Position numbers and translations under genes: made by a program. DNA of 15,617 bases from Irineochytrium annulatum (taxonomy: Eukaryota; Chytridiomycota; Chytridiomycetes; Chytridiales; Chytridiaceae): positions 1 to 15,617 of the forward strand of contig JADGJL010000682.1 in the NCBI GenBank assembly GCA_027600665.1, read 5' to 3'. The first letter of the stretch is position 1; each line of letters starts with the position of its first letter. This document shows, in pieces, positions 1 through 9,110 of the stretch. The notes beneath the pieces were generated by a model. It ran no database searches. It saw only the letters and a list, made by a program, of their open reading frames with translations, and was not told the origin of the DNA.

Positions 1-546
1 CCGCAACCCCATCACCACCACCACCACCACCGAGACGGCACCCAGCCGCCCGTCATCGTCCCCTCCCAGCCCATCCACGCGACCGCGCACGACCTCTCCC
101 GCCGCGACCTGACGCGCACCTGCAACGCCCTAGCGCGCCTCCCCTGCGTCCAGCGCGCCCCCCACATCCTCCTCCTCGCGCTCCTCCTCGCCAACAAGCT
201 CCTCGCGAGCCCTTACTCCCTGCCGGGCAAGCTCGGCTCGGACGCGTGCGGCATGATGGTGGCGGTTTCGATGCTGGCCGAGGCGCAGCTGTGCGATCGG
301 CAGACCAGCACCAGGACGTGGGGTGGATGTCTCGGGTATGGGGACTTTGGGGGCGCGAAGTGCGCGAGGCTGAAGAGGGACGCGTTGGAGGCGCTGGGGT
401 TCAGCACGATGGTTAGGGTGGAGGAGTACGTGAGGTGGTTGAAGAGCGTGAGGGAGGCCGTGAGGATGGCCGAGATGCTCGGCGGTGGAAGTGGGAAAGG
501 TGACGCTGGGGTTGAGAAGAAGAAGAGCGCGGGCGTCAGTGCTTAA
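1..546 (+). CDS. Cyclin-fold protein, 3' part of gene (paralogue A)
   Basis: The frame is open from base 1 to the TAA at 544-546, so the start and N-terminus lie outside the window; 181 residues are visible. The fragment opens with a natural run of seven His (residues 4-10). A hydrophobic helix (HILLLALLLANKLL) is followed by a helix with SMLAEAQ and DRQTSTRTW, then LKRDALEALGF and VEEYVRWLKSV. This order matches the second half of a cyclin N-terminal box as in PHO80/PCL-type fungal cyclins, where the pattern is roughly LMLA-K-x(n)-N-x-W, then ME-x-L-x-LDF, then EY-x-WL. Such proteins bind and activate cyclin-dependent kinases. The tail after about residue 160 is low-complexity, rich in Gly and Lys. 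A second gene at 11323-12072 shares the same blocks. Family assignment is by pattern reading; the partner kinase is unknown. Confidence 0.7.
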   Translation, partial: PQPHHHHHHHRDGTQPPVIVPSQPIHATAHDLSRRDLTRTCNALARLPCVQRAPHILLLALLLANKLLASPYSLPGKLGSDACGMMVAVSMLAEAQLCDRQTSTRTWGGCLGYGDFGGAKCARLKRDALEALGFSTMVRVEEYVRWLKSVREAVRMAEMLGGGSGKGDAGVEKKKSAGVSA

Positions 547-1207
547 TTGTGCACCACTTCAACGGGCAAGCCGGGCCCCGCTCTCATTTTTATATTATCT
601 TTAGCATAGCCTCTTCTTACACACATGTTATGCCCGTGCCGACCGAATCCCTTTATTCACATACTTTTACTCACTACTATTGTTTCTCTGATCTATTTAT
701 ACACATACATCAACACTCATGAAGGAACATGTATTCTGACATTCCATGATATAAATTGCATGAAGCCTATGTTGACTTGAGAGTTATTGCCGCTCTATAT
801 CCAAACAAATCAAATTATTTGTGCACTCACAGCTGCCGAATCGACATTTTTATTAAAGAGTCGGGAAATGTGTGCCAAGGCCGAGGGTCGCTGGGCCAGA
901 CTGCAGCATCGTGTGCTTTGGACGGTCACGTCTCCTGGCATGTTCCCCTCGGCCAACTTGATCGCTTGCTTGGTGTTTTTGGTTCTTCGCTTATCGGCTT
1001 CCTGTTTATATGTGAAGTGGCCTTTTCGCACCATTCGGTAGAGGCACCATTCGGTAGAGGAGACTGAGTTTACATCCCTGACAGATAAAAATAAGGACGT
1101 CTCAACTGGTGTGTGGAATTGACTTTGTTGAGGAAGCAAAGCTATGAATTGACCTTCGCCGCGATCTCTTCACCAAACCCCGACCGAACTTGACGACCCG
1201 CAGGCCT
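547..1207. other. Intergenic region between cyclin fragment and GH26-like gene
   Basis: This T-rich stretch holds the 3' UTR of the cyclin gene and the promoter/5' UTR of the hydrolase gene. Short open frames on both strands show no recognisable motif and have AT-rich codon use unlike the neighbouring genes. The only structured element seen is a 16-bp perfect tandem duplication near 1028-1059. No RNA gene was recognised. Confidence 0.5.
1028..1059. repeat. 16-bp perfect tandem duplication
   Basis: The unit GCACCATTCGGTAGAG occurs twice with no spacer (1028-1043 and 1044-1059). It ends about 150 bp upstream of the hydrolase start codon, in its presumed promoter. It could be a duplicated protein-binding site or a slippage duplication; the sequence alone cannot say which. 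Confidence 0.85.
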
Positions 1208-3098
1208 ATGATCAACCACAGCGGCACCGCCGTCCTCCTCGGCCTCATCGCCCTCTCCTCTTGCGCGATTCCTCCCCCAGCATCCCCCATCATCACAGCC
1301 CCCACCGCGGGTCCCGTCCGGACGCGTAAGCTCTCCCCACTTTTTACCTGTCTGAATCTGTGGTCGCCAGCGTTCTACGAACCCCCCAACGGCTCCCTCC
1401 TCCTCTCCTTCTGGACAGACACATCAACAACGAACCCCTACTCCCCTCCAGACTCGCCATCGCAGCTCAACTCCCGCCTTGGGAAATTCGCGTCGGCCTT
1501 CCAGCTGAGCCAGAACATACCGTTGACCACGATACCGGGCAGCGGAGGTTATCTGAACACGGCGAACCTGACGTTTTTGGAGGCGACGCATTCCGATGCG
1601 GTGTTGGTCTTGACGATCTATGTCGGAGGGGACGGGTTCGCGGATGTGGAGCAGGAAGATGTAGATCATCTTGCGGGGCAGCTGTTTAATATCACGGATG
1701 CGAGCCACTCGAACCGGAGGGTCATACTGCGTCTGGCGCCGGAGATGAACGGTGATACCTCCTCCACTTCACCTCCTATTACAACGTCCTAACACGATGC
1801 TACAGGCAACTGGTATCCCAAGTGGCACGGCCGCCCGCTTCAGTACAAGGCCTTCTGGCTCCGCATCTACGAAGCCGTTAACGCCGCGGGTGCCAAGGTT
1901 GATTTCCTCTGGTCGCCGAACGCAGCGGACGGGTACCCCTTCGGCGGCGGGCCCGTGTCCGCACCTGATGGTTTATTCCCCAACGCCACAGAATACCATG
2001 AGTTGGACACCAACGGTAAAATTCCCCCCTCATCAGGATTCGGTAATAACATTTACTTGAAGGTGACGGCGTCGTGGACTCGCACGACGACCCCTTCGCG
2101 CCGTACTACCCGGGGGACGACGTCGTTGACTGGGTGGGGCTGAGCGTGTACTGGAAGGGGTATCAGGGCGAGGAGAGTTCGTTGAACGTCCCGGCGCCGG
2201 GTAGCTTTTTCAGTGACATGATCACGGGATCCAATCCAAGGGTGGCGGGTACGACTCACGGACCGGAGGTTTACAATTTCTATGCGACTTACGCGGCGGG
2301 GAAGGGAAAGCCTTTTGCGGTGAGTTTTTTTTTTTTTTTGTTGGCGAGGGTGTGAGGGGGATGGTTTAGTGGGAGGGTGGAGGGACATTCGTAGGGCGAG
2401 GGATGGCTGGAGGGAGTGTGGAAGCTGGCTGCTTGTGAAGCGAGCAGTCCTTTGCATCAGATATCGCCCCGGAGTCGCTGTTGTTGATCTTCATCATTTT
2501 AAGGCCGGTGAGACGGGCGCCGCCTTCGACGTTAATTCGGATTCGGCAATCGGGCAGACGTCGTTCCAGAGAGCGTACTGGGGCAGCTTCCTCACGAACC
2601 AGGCGTTCTTGGATACGTTCCCTCTGCTCAAATGCGTCAATATATTCGGTATGTGCATCATCCTACGATCCGCGGCCTCTCTAATTCTTTTTCTTTCGCT
2701 AACCCGACGACTAGAATTTAAGAAATTTGGTACGTAGTTCGTTACTCCTTTTTTCCACCCCTTACAAACTCTGACATCGTCCTTCCGCAACAGACGACAA
2801 TCTTGTCCGCGATTTTCGCCTCACGTACGACCCGCTCGTCCGGGCACAGTTCCTGGCCGATCTCGCGCCGGTCGAGAATCGAATCCTGTGGGCGCAGCCT
2901 TTGGCCGTCGCGGTCGGCAGCGTCAGCCCGAACTGGACCGTTCAGGACGGTGAGGAGAGGAAGATCGAGAGGCCTGAGCCCGTCACGACGCAGGTTTTCT
3001 CGGTGAAGAGTTTGGCGGGGGAGAGGGTAGGACGATTATGGATGGGGAGGGCGGTGGCGGTGGCGGGTTTGGTTAGCACGCTCTTTGGCCTTTTGTAG
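1208..3098 (+). CDS. Secreted GH26-like glycoside hydrolase, probably GPI-anchored
   Basis: Proposed exons are 1208-1325, 1371-1751, 1806-2015, 2063-2319, 2504-2648, 2715-2729 and 2794-3098 (476 residues). All junctions are GT-AG and keep frame. The N-terminus is a signal peptide (MINHSGTAVLLGLIALSSCA). RLAPEMNGNWYPKW holds the predicted acid/base Glu164. FLWSPN and YYPGDDVVDWVGLSVYW follow, and GKPFAAGETGAAF holds the predicted nucleophile Glu325. This layout fits retaining clan GH-A enzymes, closest to GH26 beta-mannanases. A DxNxDGxxD loop at residues 234-242 (DTNGDGVVD) looks calcium-binding. Five N-glycosylation sequons (NGS, NLT, NIT, NAT, NWT) and a hydrophobic C-terminus (AVAVAGLVSTLFGLL) suggest a cell-surface GPI protein. 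The likely role is hydrolysis or remodelling of beta-mannan or a related glucan; substrate is inferred, not shown. An upstream TTG at 1190 is not a credible start. Confidence 0.78.
2715..2729 (+). other. 15-nt micro-exon in the GH26-like gene
   Basis: The exon AATTTAAGAAATTTG is bounded by an acceptor (GACTAG, with CTAAC branch point about 17 nt upstream) and a donor (GTACGT). Including it gives CVNIFEFKKFDDNLVRDF across the exon 5-6-7 junctions and keeps frame. Flanking introns are 2649-2714 (66 bp) and 2730-2793 (64 bp). The phases (1 in, 1 out) make it symmetric, so skipping it would delete five residues without a frameshift. Confidence 0.7.
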
Positions 3099-3790
3099 AT
3101 CACTAATTACTCACCTTGTATTCGAATATTATTTATTGTGGATGTAGACACGTACATTAGTGAGGGCGAGCTGTTTCCTATTCATTGTCATCATAGAGAC
3201 TTGCGCTTTTCTTATATGAACCTATGTACATTAGTGGCATGTTTGTAATTCCTGTGGCCTTATAATACATACTGAATTTTGAAGTATGACTCAACGTTTC
3301 CACAAGGATTGTTTAACAGCGAAAGAGGAAATGTCAATACACTACTGTTTTATCCTTACGTTTTTCTACGCGAATTCCTTCGTACTGATCCCACACATCT
3401 TGCTAGACATCATTTATGCTCAGATCCTTGAGAGTCATACGGTTTTGTTGCTACTTGCCTATGGAGATGATCCATCGTCTTCGTGGTACTGCCGATTATT
3501 TGTTCCTACTTAAGGGCGGACGCGGTGGACCCATAGTCGACAAGCTGACCGTTCTTCCTTCCGCGCGTCCCTTCTGGATTAGCACCATCACAAACGCGAT
3601 TTAAGGAACCGAATTACAACATCGTCCTCATCTGCCCTTAAAATTTCAGACCGGTTTTTGATTGAAATTAAGAACCACCACCATCGTCGCGTAAAGTGAG
3701 GCCTGCTGCCCCAGATCACGCACCCTTCGTCCTCGCGCATCTAGCCAGTCACCCTCCTCATAGCCTTAGCCTGATCGCAGATCCGCAAGT
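3099..3790. other. Intergenic region between GH26-like and GDI genes
   Basis: This AT-rich stretch carries the hydrolase 3' UTR and the promoter/5' leader of the GDI gene. A TGACTCA heptamer (AP-1/Gcn4-type consensus) occurs at 3287-3293, about 500 bp upstream of the GDI start; a chance match is plausible. Two short open frames (about 3286-3604) lack recognisable motifs and good codon use, so I do not call them genes. Confidence 0.45.
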
Positions 3791-5636
3791 ATGAACGAAG
3801 AATACGATGTCATAGGTGAGTGACATCCCGTGTTGGTGGGGTATATATGGCTGTATTACTCGCGGAGGCGTGGAATTGGGACAAGCGCGCTGCATTCGAG
3901 CCCGCTTGAGCTGATCATGCTGGTACGAGGACGGCGCGGCGTTTTGGTTGGCATGGGATCGCGATCGCGGACGGCAGTGCGAACGTGAACGTGAACGGAT
4001 GCATCTTGGTCCTTGATCCCGCGTGCTTACATTGATGTCCGTTCTTGTATAGTCCTCGGCACTGGCTTGACCGAGTGCATTCTCTCCGGGCTTCTTTCCG
4101 TCGAGGGCAAGAAGGTATTGGGACTCCGTCATTGTAATCGCAAGTTTAACGGGGCGTGATACTTACCCAGGTGCTCCACATGGACCGGAATGACTACTAC
4201 GGCGGAGCCTCTGCCTCGTTGAACCTCACTCAGGTAAAATTCTCGCGCTATGGAGTACTTACTCGATACTTACATACTTCTCCGCCCATCAGCTCTACCG
4301 CAAATTCCGCTCCGGCTCCGAACCCCCGGCCACCTACGGCCGGGACCGCGACTTCAACGTCGACCTGATCCCTAAATTCGCCATGGCGTCCGGCGAATTT
4401 GTTAACATCCTCTACCACACGGACGTGACGCGCTACCTCGAGTTCCGTCAGGTGGCCGGCTCCTACGTTTTCCGCGACGACCACATCTCGAAAGTGCCCG
4501 CATCCCAACAAGAAGCCCTGACCTCCAGCCTCATGAACCTGATGGAGAAGACGCGCGCCAAGTCGTTTTTCGAGTTCATCCAGTCGTATGACTTCAAGGA
4601 CCCGGGGACACAGAAGGGTCTGGACTTGGATAAGGTGACGATGGCAGATGTGTACAAGAAGTTTGGGCTCGAGCCCGGGACGCAGGACTTCATTGGGCAC
4701 AGTCTGGCGTTGTGGTTGGATGATGAGTATATGCAGAAGCCGGCGAGGGAGACGTATGAGAGGATTTGTTTGTACATGAACTCGATGGCGAGGTGGGTTC
4801 TTCTTACTTGTGAGCGTAAACGTCGATTTTATTTAAAAGGTTGCGACAAAAGGTATGGGAAGAGTCCTTACATTTACCCGCTCTACGGTCTTGGCGAGCT
4901 GCCGCAAGGGTTTGCGAGACTGTCGGCTATTTACGGCGGGACCTACATGCTGAGCAAACCGGTGGACGAGATTGTCTACGAGGGCGGGAAGGCCGTTGGA
5001 GTCAAGTCCGAAGGCGAGGTGTGAACATTCCGCAATGAAGGTAGTTCAAAAACGCTAATAGTTGGACCATAGGTGGCCAAGGCAAAGTGCATTATTGGCG
5101 ACCCGACCTACTTCCCGGACAAGGTCAAGAAGGTCGGGCAGGTAGTTAGGGCCATCTGCCTCCTGAACCACCCGATCCCGAACACGGCCGACGCCGACTC
5201 GCTTCAGATCATCATCCCGCAGAACCAAATCGGCCGGAAGCAGGGTATGTCGTTTGCCTTTTGCACATTGTCATTGCCACTAATATATTCGCTTAAAGAC
5301 ATCTACATCGCCGCCATCTCAGGCGCGCACTCCGTTTGCTCGAAGGATCATTATATCGCCATCGTCTCCACGATCGTTGAAACCTCTGACCCCTCGGCCG
5401 AGATCGAGCCCGGCCTCAAGCTCCTCGGTTCCATCCAAGAGAAGTTCATCTCGGTTGAGGACCTGTACGATCCGCTGGGCGACGGGAAGAGCGATGGCGT
5501 GTTCATCTCCAAGAGCTACGACGCTACGAGCCACTTCGAGACCGTATGCAGGGACGTGAAGGACATTTACAGAAGGATCACGGGGAATGAGTTGAAGGTT
5601 GAGGGGAAGGTCAAGAAGGTCGAAGAGGATCCGTGA
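3791..5636 (+). CDS. GDI1: Rab GDP-dissociation inhibitor (secretory pathway GDI)
   Basis: Proposed exons are 3791-3815, 4053-4114, 4171-4233, 4293-4792, 4853-5018, 5073-5244 and 5299-5636, giving 441 residues, close to the usual 440-450. The N-terminus [20 protein letters not shown] is the GDI/REP dinucleotide-fold motif. [34 protein letters not shown]-type C-terminal helix residues, [18 protein letters not shown] and [20 protein letters not shown] are hallmark GDI blocks. The protein extracts GDP-bound, prenylated Rab GTPases from membranes and recycles them through the cytosol; it is normally essential. All introns are GT-AG (54-60 bp) except the first (3816-4052, 237 bp), which splits the gene after only eight codons and a base. 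Intron 4 (4793-4852) is 60 bp with no in-frame stop, so retention would insert 20 residues. The start ATG is fixed by the conserved N-terminus. Confidence 0.95.
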
Positions 5637-6499
5637 GTCGTGGCTCGTTGGAGTGGCATTTACGTAAAAGGTGTTGGATGACTTCCCTTATTCTATTTTG
5701 CTTCGCGCGTTGGATGTGGATATCAGACGAATGGCTCGGAGTTGAGCTTCTCATGCTTTTATCAATTTCCGTTTCTACGTATTGTTTTATTCTTTCTCTT
5801 TCTTGACTGTGTTGTCGCTGCATAGCTCTTGTGCTTCCATTTTGTTCATTTTTTACCTTTTTCTTTTTTTTTTTTTTGGTTTCCTTTCCTTTGTTCATTG
5901 CTTTTGAAATGCGATCAACAAGTGCCTTATTATGAGCTACATCGCGAATTCTTCATGAACTGTGTACATGTCCAGCGCAAGTTTTTTTGCTTCTGTTCAT
6001 CCAGCTCCGCTCACGCTGGCCGGTCTTGACGAATTCGTCGTCGGCACGGTCTCGCCAGCATTCGCTCCTTCACGTCCGCGATCTCTACGGCCCTTCGTGG
6101 GAGCTTCGGTGGAATCTGACGAGCTTCGGGTGGTTGGCTTTCGGCTCTTTGGTCGAACCTTCGTCCCCATTGCCCGATCTCACGACCGCAGCTGGGTTCC
6201 CGTTATCCTTCGGTCGCAGTCGGCCTCCTGGCCGTCGTTTAGCTAGTAGTCACCCTTGTTACTTTCTCTTAGTGCACTTGGACGGCGCCGTTCCTGTGCT
6301 TTCCCCGGATCACTCTTGAATCACTGAGCGGACGCTCTTCCTGAGTTCAGGAGGGAAGCCTCTGGTAGTGAGGTTTATCGTTTCCCGCCTTTGAGGAGGG
6401 AGGAGATACGAGCGCTTGAACGCGACTCTTGGACCTAATAGCTGTGGAAGTGACGCTCGCACGGTGGCGTTCGATCATTCAAGGAAGCAAAGGACTGAC
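5637..6499. other. Intergenic region between GDI and TRF4-like genes
   Basis: The first half is T-rich with a long pyrimidine tract around 5850-5890 (poly-T interrupted by C), typical of fungal 3' UTR or promoter DNA. The second half (about 6000-6499) is more GC-rich and probably contains the 5' leader of the downstream gene. Short open frames here are not supported by motifs. The downstream frame stays open upstream of the ATG to at least 6416, but without another in-frame ATG. Confidence 0.45.
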
Positions 6500-9110
6500 A
6501 TGCCCGGAGGAAAGGGACATCGCCCCGCTACCGGCAAGAACTCGCAGCGTGGCGGCCGGGGCGGTCACCACGGCGGACCTGGCAATAACAATAACAATGG
6601 CGGCAAGAGCCGCCGCGGGACTTCGAACCAGCAGAACGCAGCGAAGGAGCACATCAGGAGCATGCAACACACTCAGCATAGCCCCTATAGCCCTCCCAAG
6701 GACGTCGTCCCGACGCTGCCCCCGACGTTACATAAGATTCGGAGGATGGGCCAGGCCCACATGGCGCACGAGGATCTCGTCCCGCCGTGGTGGACGCGGC
6801 ATCTTGCGAAGCTTGCAGCGAATAAGGTGGCCGCGTTGATTAAGAAGGCGCAGTACGGGACTGGCCTGCCGCTGGTGGATCAGGAGGCGCCCGGGTACGC
6901 TGTGGCGAGGGAGCTGTCCGGGTTGTGTCTGACCGTGCATCTGAATTTGGAGATGGAGGGTTTGCTGGCGTGGGAGTCGTCGCTTGGCAGCAAATGCAAG
7001 GGGATGGACGCGGGTGAGAGCCTTTTTAGTTTCGGTTTTTTGTCTTTGTGAAGTTTCGTCAATGATGCTTATGTTTCTTTTTCTTGATTTAGAAAGAGCC
7101 GCAGCGAAATCACAAATGACCACTCCGGCGGCGAACGTGGACGCGAATGGTGTGGAGCTGCCGGCGCTCGCGCTACCAAAGGTACCCGACGTTCCTGCCC
7201 TGGCGGTTGCGGCGGTCCGGCACGCACTGGAGGCCACCCCGACCGCAAATAAGTCTACGCCGGTCAGGTCTGTTCGGATATCGAGCCTCCTCCCTATCGC
7301 AGGCGAGTGCCTTCGCTTGGATGTCGTCCTTGCCGGCACGCCGACGGGCGCGGCCGAGTCTAGTGTACTGTTCCGTGTGGCGACGCACCGGGCCGTCACC
7401 GCCGCCTGTGTTGAGGGAGGCGTCCGGGTTGATGGTGATGGTGTTGTGAGGCTTCGGTGGAAGTGCGAGGGCGTTGGTGCGGTGGATGTGGTTGTTGGTA
7501 CTGCGTGGGAGGAGAGGCGGAGGGGCACAGACGCCGGTATTGAGATGGCTAGGGCCCTGATCCGCCAGGGTATGGAAGAAGGATCGTCGGCGGCGATCGC
7601 CGTTGTGATGGGGATCTCAAAGGTTGTGAGAATTTTGATTGAGGGTAGGGGGTTAGGTATTGGCTCTTCCTCGGCCGCGATCGAGAATCCGAATGACGTC
7701 CCCGAGAGCGGCATGGATGGGTACGCGGTTGTGCTGATGGTGGTTAGCTACCTGAGAGTGTACGATTTTATGTACGGGGATTTATCGGGTGATGCGGAAC
7801 TAGCAGGTGAAGGTATTGGCCTCGACCTGCTTCACTGATGCCTTTTCGCCTCTCCCCTTTCCGTTTTCAATTCTATAGCAGATCGGCCATTCCTCCCCCT
7901 TCCACAACAGACCGCATCCTCGGCCTTTTTCTTGAACTTCCTGCACTTTTACGGCAAGTGCATGGACGCGACCCGCTTTGGACTTAACCCATGGGCGAGC
8001 GACCCCCGCCAGATCCTCTTCCTTGTGGATGACATTCGGCCGAGTCTTTTCGGCCAAAACGCGAATCTTCGGGCGGACTCGTTGATAATGATTGAACCGC
8101 ATAAGGCTGGGGGTAAGATGTATCCCATGCGTCTCCCTCGATTTACGAGCTTGCGGGCCGTTCTGGGTGAGGTGTTCGACGCTTTTTGCGAGGGCGCCGC
8201 GCTGCTCGGCGATGGCGGGAGCTTGCTTGGTCGGGTGATTCGGGTGGACCATTTACTGGAGGCGACGGCCGGCGGCGAGGAGGAGGATCACGGTACCGAG
8301 CAGGTCACGAGCGCGGAGGGGTCAGTGGACGTGAAGATTGAGGTGGAGGATGTGATGGATGCGGCCCCGTCCGCGATTCCGCGTCCGTCCGGCACGACGC
8401 CACCGGAGGCGCCGGTGAAGCCCGAAAAGGAGGAGGGTGAGGAGGAGGAAGAAGAGGAGGGAGCGCTGAAGGAGGAGGACGAGGGCGAGATCGACTCGCA
8501 AGCGGACTACAGCCTGCGCGACCGGCAGGCGGACTTCGCTTTGACCCCGCCCGCGCCAACGAGTGTCGCGCCGAGTGAAGGTCTGTCTGCCAGACAGATG
8601 CGCAAGCATGCTAAACGACTGGCAAAAGAGCGGAAGCAGCAGCTGCATCAGCAGCATCAGCATGCGCAGCAGCGGGAGAGACAAAAGCAAGCGGCGAGCA
8701 AGGGCGGGAACGGTCACTTTAACGGCGGGAACAACGGCGGGAGCGCGAACGGGAACGGACAAAATCCACAGTGGAACGCCGGACGCGGCGGTGGCGGGCG
8801 CGGCGAAGGCCCGCACGTCGGCGGTGGCAACAACGGCGCGCCCCTCGGTGTATGGGGAGGTCGTGTCGGCAAGCTCCCTCACCAAAATCCGCCGGCGCAT
8901 CATCCGCCGCCACATCTTCAGCATGCCGGCGGACCGGGGAGGGGACGGCCTGGACCGCCGAGCATGATGGGAGGGTTGCCGCCTGGGATGCCGCCGGGGA
9001 TGATGCCGCCGCCAGGTATAATGGGAGGCCCGATGATGAGGCCGCCGCCGGGATTTTACCCGTTTGGGATGGCGGAGGGTGGATACCCGGGTTTCGGGGG
9101 TTATCACTAG
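6500..9110 (+). CDS. TRF4/PAPD5-like nucleotidyltransferase-fold protein with degenerate active site
   Basis: Proposed exons are 6500-7013, 7093-7806 and 7879-9110 (819 residues). The N-terminus is Gly/Asn/Arg-rich. The core aligns by eye with TRF4-type non-canonical poly(A) polymerases: VRISSLLPIAGECLRLDVV (about 232-250) sits where FGS-x(n)-SDID belongs, GAVDVVVG holds the third Asp (D303), and GMDGYAVVLMVVSYL (about 378-392) and LNFLHFYGKCMDATRFGL (about 428-445) match the PAP central and PAP-associated domains. The catalytic signature looks broken: GS reads SS (235-236) and DxD reads RxD (246-248). The C-terminal third has an acidic run (about 592-615), a basic segment with KHAKRLAKERK, a Gly/Asn/Arg-rich region and a Pro/Gly/Met tail, as in RNA-binding proteins. 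TRF4 enzymes tail nuclear RNAs for exosome decay; this one may be non-catalytic. Intron 2 borders are less certain, because a second acceptor at 7910 would be out of phase. Confidence 0.68.

Noticed and set aside
1..30. His-tag-like CAC run suggesting an engineered construct
   Set aside because: It lies inside a longer natural-looking frame with seven His and no vector sequence around it. Short His runs are common in fungal proteins.
1190..1207. TTG at 1190 as start of the hydrolase
   Set aside because: Nuclear fungal genes start at ATG, and ATG 1208 begins directly with a good signal peptide.
3286..3604. Two overlapping short + frames between the hydrolase and GDI genes
   Set aside because: AT-rich codon use, no motif and no splice logic linking them to either neighbour.
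6728..7714. Long minus-strand frame (328 codons) opposite the TRF4-like gene
   Set aside because: It is a shadow of GC-rich coding DNA; the + strand reading has recognisable domains and consistent splice sites.
7879..7910. Acceptor at 7910 for the second intron of the TRF4-like gene
   Set aside because: Donor 7807 leaves phase 1, and joining to 7911 would shift the frame and lose the FYGK block. Acceptor 7878 keeps the frame, with a CTGAT branch point upstream.
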